From: Hymenolepis diminuta
Taxonomy: Eukaryota; Platyhelminthes; Cestoda; Cyclophyllidea; Hymenolepididae
NCBI GenBank assembly: GCA_900708905.1
Contig: CAADRB010000003.1
Location: forward strand, 1,095,258 to 1,159,257
DNA length: 64,000 nt
Reading direction: 5' to 3'
Shown: in pieces, positions 61,001-64,000 of the stretch
Layout: every line of letters starts with the position of its first letter
Position numbering within the stretch: the stretch's first letter is position 1
Program-made: the position numbers and the translations under genes
The notes under the pieces: model-generated
The model's database searches: none
What the model saw: only the letters and a program-made list of their open reading frames with translations
Told to the model about the DNA's origin: nothing

Positions 61001-61164
61001 CTTTAAGAGACATAATAGGGATAAAGAAAGTAAATATGGAAGATCTCTAAGGACCAAGTAGCATAAAAATCACAAATGATGAGAACAGGCAACCGTTTGT
61101 CTCATGTTCGCCTAGCTCTACCTTGAGCGATGGCAACTGATAACAATGCAGTCTGACCTGGGCT

Positions 61165-61260
61165 CTAGTTCGGCTGCCCGTGAGTCCACTCTGCGTGCAG
61201 ACGTGCGGTTCTGTTAGGTCGAGCAAGATTGCTCGCCACTGTCCAACTCGGCTTACGGAA
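61165..61260 (+). repeat. dispersed repeat B, copy 2
   Basis: GAGTCCACTCTGCGTGCAG and GGTCGAGCAAGATTG correspond to the minus strand of 15785-15850. Confidence 0.5.
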
Positions 61261-61666
61261 TATAATATTAATACCTAATTCAGACCTCTTGAAATACATA
61301 AGTGGAAAAAAAGACACGGCAAATAATAATCCAAAAATATTACTCATTATTTTTGGTAATCTAAAAGACACGTAGATCCCACCAATTTTCTTCAAACATA
61401 GTCTTTCAAAAATCTAAGAATTCAGGCACAATTCATATAAAATATTAAAAGAAGAATCATTTTCAAGATTAACACCTTTGCTTCATCGTTAGATTGGAAT
61501 GAATACAATAAATAATAAGAATAGAATTGGAAGATACAAGTGGTTGGCACATGATGAATAACTTCTTTTTCAAATATTCGAGCGTTTTTCTAAATTGCTT
61601 TGCTCTAAATACAAAAATAAAAAACAGGAAAACCAAGGAAGGAAGTTAAAAGTGGCTGTTGTGTTC

Positions 61667-62025
61667 TTAATTCACATATACCTCCTGATCCGCATTAGAA
61701 GGTGGAGGCAATCGATGAAGCTGATATTTAACTTGAGGAAGATTACGATAGAAATCAAGGTCGGTGATACTTTCATTGGCATGACGATAATACCAGTCCT
61801 GCCAATCGTAGAACCAGCGTTCTGTGACATCCAAAACCGGGGCATTAATATGCATAACGAATTTGTTGACAAACAGGTAGGGTGAGTCCGGTTTGAAGAG
61901 CGGTTTCATCCCATAGAGGTCGTAAATACATACCGAGTGACGCCAGACACCACTGCACTTGCTTGGGTAGAAGTGTTTCCATCGGTTAACGTACGATCCT
62001 CCGTTACGATACTCTTCATCTCCGT
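61667..62025 (-). CDS. GT14 glycosyltransferase, core-2/I-branching type, C-terminal exon
   Basis: Last exon (119 codons plus stop) of a beta-1,6-N-acetylglucosaminyltransferase-like protein. The family works in the Golgi lumen and adds GlcNAc branches to mucin-type or lactosamine chains. Visible marks are SYVNRWKHFYPSKCSG, WRHSVCIYDL and LFVNKF, which match the C-terminal WRHS-C-ANKF region of the family. Acceptor TTATTAG at 62026; the exon starts with two bases of a split codon. After LFVNKF it runs longer than vertebrate GCNT proteins, with a Pro-rich end. Confidence 0.8.
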
Positions 62026-62283
62026 CTAATAAGAAAATAAAATAATCATTTAATTTTTAGAAACAATTAACATTTTAAATACCTAGTGGTCATTAATTAC
62101 TGTTGTGCTGATTCTATTTTTACAGATTTAGAATCAGAACACCTATGCTCTTTTTAAATAACTCCTCTTTGTGTGTTTGAAGGGGCTGGTCTAATCAACC
62201 CCCTTAATACATTCTATTCGTTAATAAACTTTTAATACAGAAAACCCGTCAAAAGCAGATATATTCTATTAATGGTAGAAAAA

Positions 62284-63144
62284 ATTATTTTTCAAATATT
62301 CCTCTTGCGAAAATAGTAATTTTATCTATCCAATCGTGGGCTATGAGAGATTTATAGAATGGAGCCAAATCTTGTTGGGAGACATAGGGTCTTCCTCCGT
62401 TCCCTACCCGGTCTATCCAAGATGGCTTAATAACAATGGCTTGAAGAATCTCCACATAGGCTGACACCTAGCATTTCTTGCATTGATTTTTTCATCCTGG
62501 TGGAATTACTTTAGGTCGGAGAAAGATCAAAATCGACGCTTCTCTTCTTCAGGGTGCTCCGATTTCTTAAAGAGTCCTTTTGTGCGCATTATCCCTTTCT
62601 CTCGATTTGTTTATGTCCACATCAACTGGCGACCTCGTGGCGAGAATGTGTGAGTTCTGTATCCGAGGTCTTGATGACCAACATTCCTTAAATCTTGATG
62701 TTCTTTCAGACACTCGAAGATGTTTGGCAAGGTGTCACGCATTGACTTCCCAGGATTTTCGTCCATCATGCCATGCCATCCACTCTTCTCACAAACTCAG
62801 GTGTTCTCAGTGAGTGAGTGAGTGAATGAGTGAGCGAGCAGGGCGTTGACAATGCTCTTGTCTCCTCCCCGTGGCGGCCAATTCTCCTACATTGTTTTCA
62901 TTCTCTATTTCCTCTCTAACTTTGCAAAGGGAAGATCTGCCGACTTTAGTAATCGTGTAATTTCTAAATTCCTGTGTTCCACTTCTCAAAACACTACTAC
63001 AGTTACAGCGTATTTTTTCATTTCTTTAGTGGTAGTAGTAGTGTCTGCCATAAGATCTCCTGATATAAAAAATACACTAATTATTATTGTCGGGTTAGAA
63101 TGAGTGACAAAAGTATAAGTGCTTCAGATACCTTACTCACGCTG
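62284..63144 (-). mobile_element. Tc1/mariner-superfamily element, truncated copy 2
   Basis: The end at 63144 has the terminal repeat CAGCGTGAGTAAGGTATCTG next to TA, like copy 1 at 41074. Inside, minus-strand frames SLCKVREEIENENN and SAYVEILQAIVIKPSWIDR match the copy-1 transposase. The other terminal repeat is missing; the copy stops near 62284. Confidence 0.8.
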
Positions 63145-63360
63145 TATTATAACGTAAGACTAGGGCGGTCTAAGATTTAACTGCGCAAATGCATCATTCG
63201 CTGTGGCAAGATAATTTATAATTTTTTTGAAATAAGTAGATATCCAGGTACTTAAAGTCTGCATATAAAGATGTATGACACGAAGCCCGATATAAAAATA
63301 TTCAAATGCCTATTTGTTCAAAAAGTACTAATTTATTGACCACCTATGAGGCTTGAATAC

Positions 63361-63500
63361 CTACTCTTTGAGTGGAAAGAGAATGGGAGGTCGCTACTTT
63401 CCATATAAATGTGATGATTAATATCAGAACTGCGAAGAACTGTCATGCAAAACTCAAGGTCACAGGTGTTCTGTAATGGAGTCCCGATAAGTTTAAGAAA
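63361..63500 (-). CDS. GT14 glycosyltransferase, upstream internal exon
   Basis: Acceptor GTGCGTGCAG at 63501, donor GAGTAG|GTATTC at 63360; 46 codons plus two bases. It starts FLKLIGTPLQNTCDLEF, resembling the LCGxDFPLKTNLEIV region in the N-terminal half of core-2/I-branching enzymes. Its phase does not fit the C-terminal exon at 62025, so at least one exon is missing between them. It may belong to the same gene or to a neighbouring copy. Confidence 0.55.
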
Positions 63501-64000
63501 CTGCACGCACATGCTTACATGTAATTTGAAATTCAAATAAAATCTTATGTGATGTCTGCTCTTCCATGTTTTTTTTCAAAAAAGAGAAGATTAAATTAGT
63601 GGATTTTTTGTTGAAAATTGAGATACTTCTTAATTATTTCACACCGAACCCAAAGCACGGTTAAATAAAATGTTCAAAGGTAGGTTATTTGTGGGCACAT
63701 TCGCATCATTGATATTGTGTGAGATGTTATTGTACTGGTCAAACCAAGGTCAAATCCCTCTCTTCATCTTAGTTAATTAAAACAATTAACTGAAGAAATG
63801 ATGAAATGGTGCCGTCATGATATATTAAGCATTATGAGGGTAACATAAATACTAAGATGTACGGTAATCATTAAAACTTAAAATTTGTGTCTTATTTTAA
63901 AAGAGATAAAAGAACCCGAAAACAGTCGAGCTAAGGAAATATTAATATTAATAAATATCCGAGGTTAGTTAAAAAAATCCCTGATCCACAAATTCCAAAC
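63501..64000. other. no feature recognised
   Basis: AT-rich sequence upstream of the GT14 exon; further 5' exons are not visible before the window ends. Confidence 0.5.

Larger units (their letters stand above)
53588..61666. other. 8 kb without a recognised gene; ADAM10 promoter side
   Basis: AT-rich intergenic DNA. The ADAM10 promoter should lie at the left end but no core element can be assigned. A SINE-like copy is at 54880-55000, a purine-rich A/G run near 56277-56310, a GC-richer block at 59225-59420 and repeat B copy 2 at 61165-61260. Several 60-90 codon open frames occur on both strands and show no family resemblance. Confidence 0.55.

Noticed and set aside
1..64000. CRISPR array, bacterial operon or prophage
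   Set aside because: No spaced direct repeats of CRISPR type were seen; genes have spliceosomal introns and poly(A) signals, so the DNA is eukaryotic.

Overview
The window is eukaryotic, AT-rich DNA with GT-AG introns. The gene families and gene style suggest an invertebrate, most likely a parasitic flatworm (a tapeworm is my best guess). The clues are one gene with very long introns beside compact neighbours, an NPP5-like ectoenzyme, a Ty3/Gypsy remnant, mariner-type elements and a tRNA-like SINE family. The assignment is an inference, at roughly even confidence, because no marker gene or rRNA is present.

Left part (1-11.4 kb). A 1.49 kb sequence occurs at both ends as an apparently identical inverted repeat (1-1489 and 9887-11375). 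Between the arms lie three compact genes: an ADO-type thiol dioxygenase (minus), the alpha subunit of eIF2B (plus) and, only 108 bp behind it on the same strand, an NPP-type ectonucleotide phosphodiesterase (plus, six exons). The tight eIF2B-alpha/NPP pair looks like a flatworm trans-spliced dicistron. The last two exons of the large minus-strand gene also sit inside the repeat.

Central part (8.8-53.6 kb). One gene, an ADAM10/Kuzbanian-type membrane metalloprotease, fills about 45 kb of the minus strand. I could place eleven coding exons whose splice sites and phases all agree, giving a 1098-residue protein: signal peptide, prodomain with a cysteine switch, HEXGHNLGXXHD catalytic domain, disintegrin and cysteine-rich regions, one membrane span and a long proline-rich tail with a PPxY motif. 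Its introns carry a dead mariner, a shortened Tc1/mariner-type element, a Ty3/Gypsy protease remnant, several SINE-like copies, other dispersed repeats and two assembly gaps that each follow a run of G.

Right part (53.6-64 kb). After about 8 kb without a recognisable gene there are two exons of a GT14 (core-2/I-branching type) glycosyltransferase on the minus strand. Their phases do not fit each other. The middle of the enzyme is missing from the 1.3 kb between them, which is largely a second Tc1/mariner-type copy, so this gene may be broken. No convincing bacterial, viral or CRISPR feature was seen.
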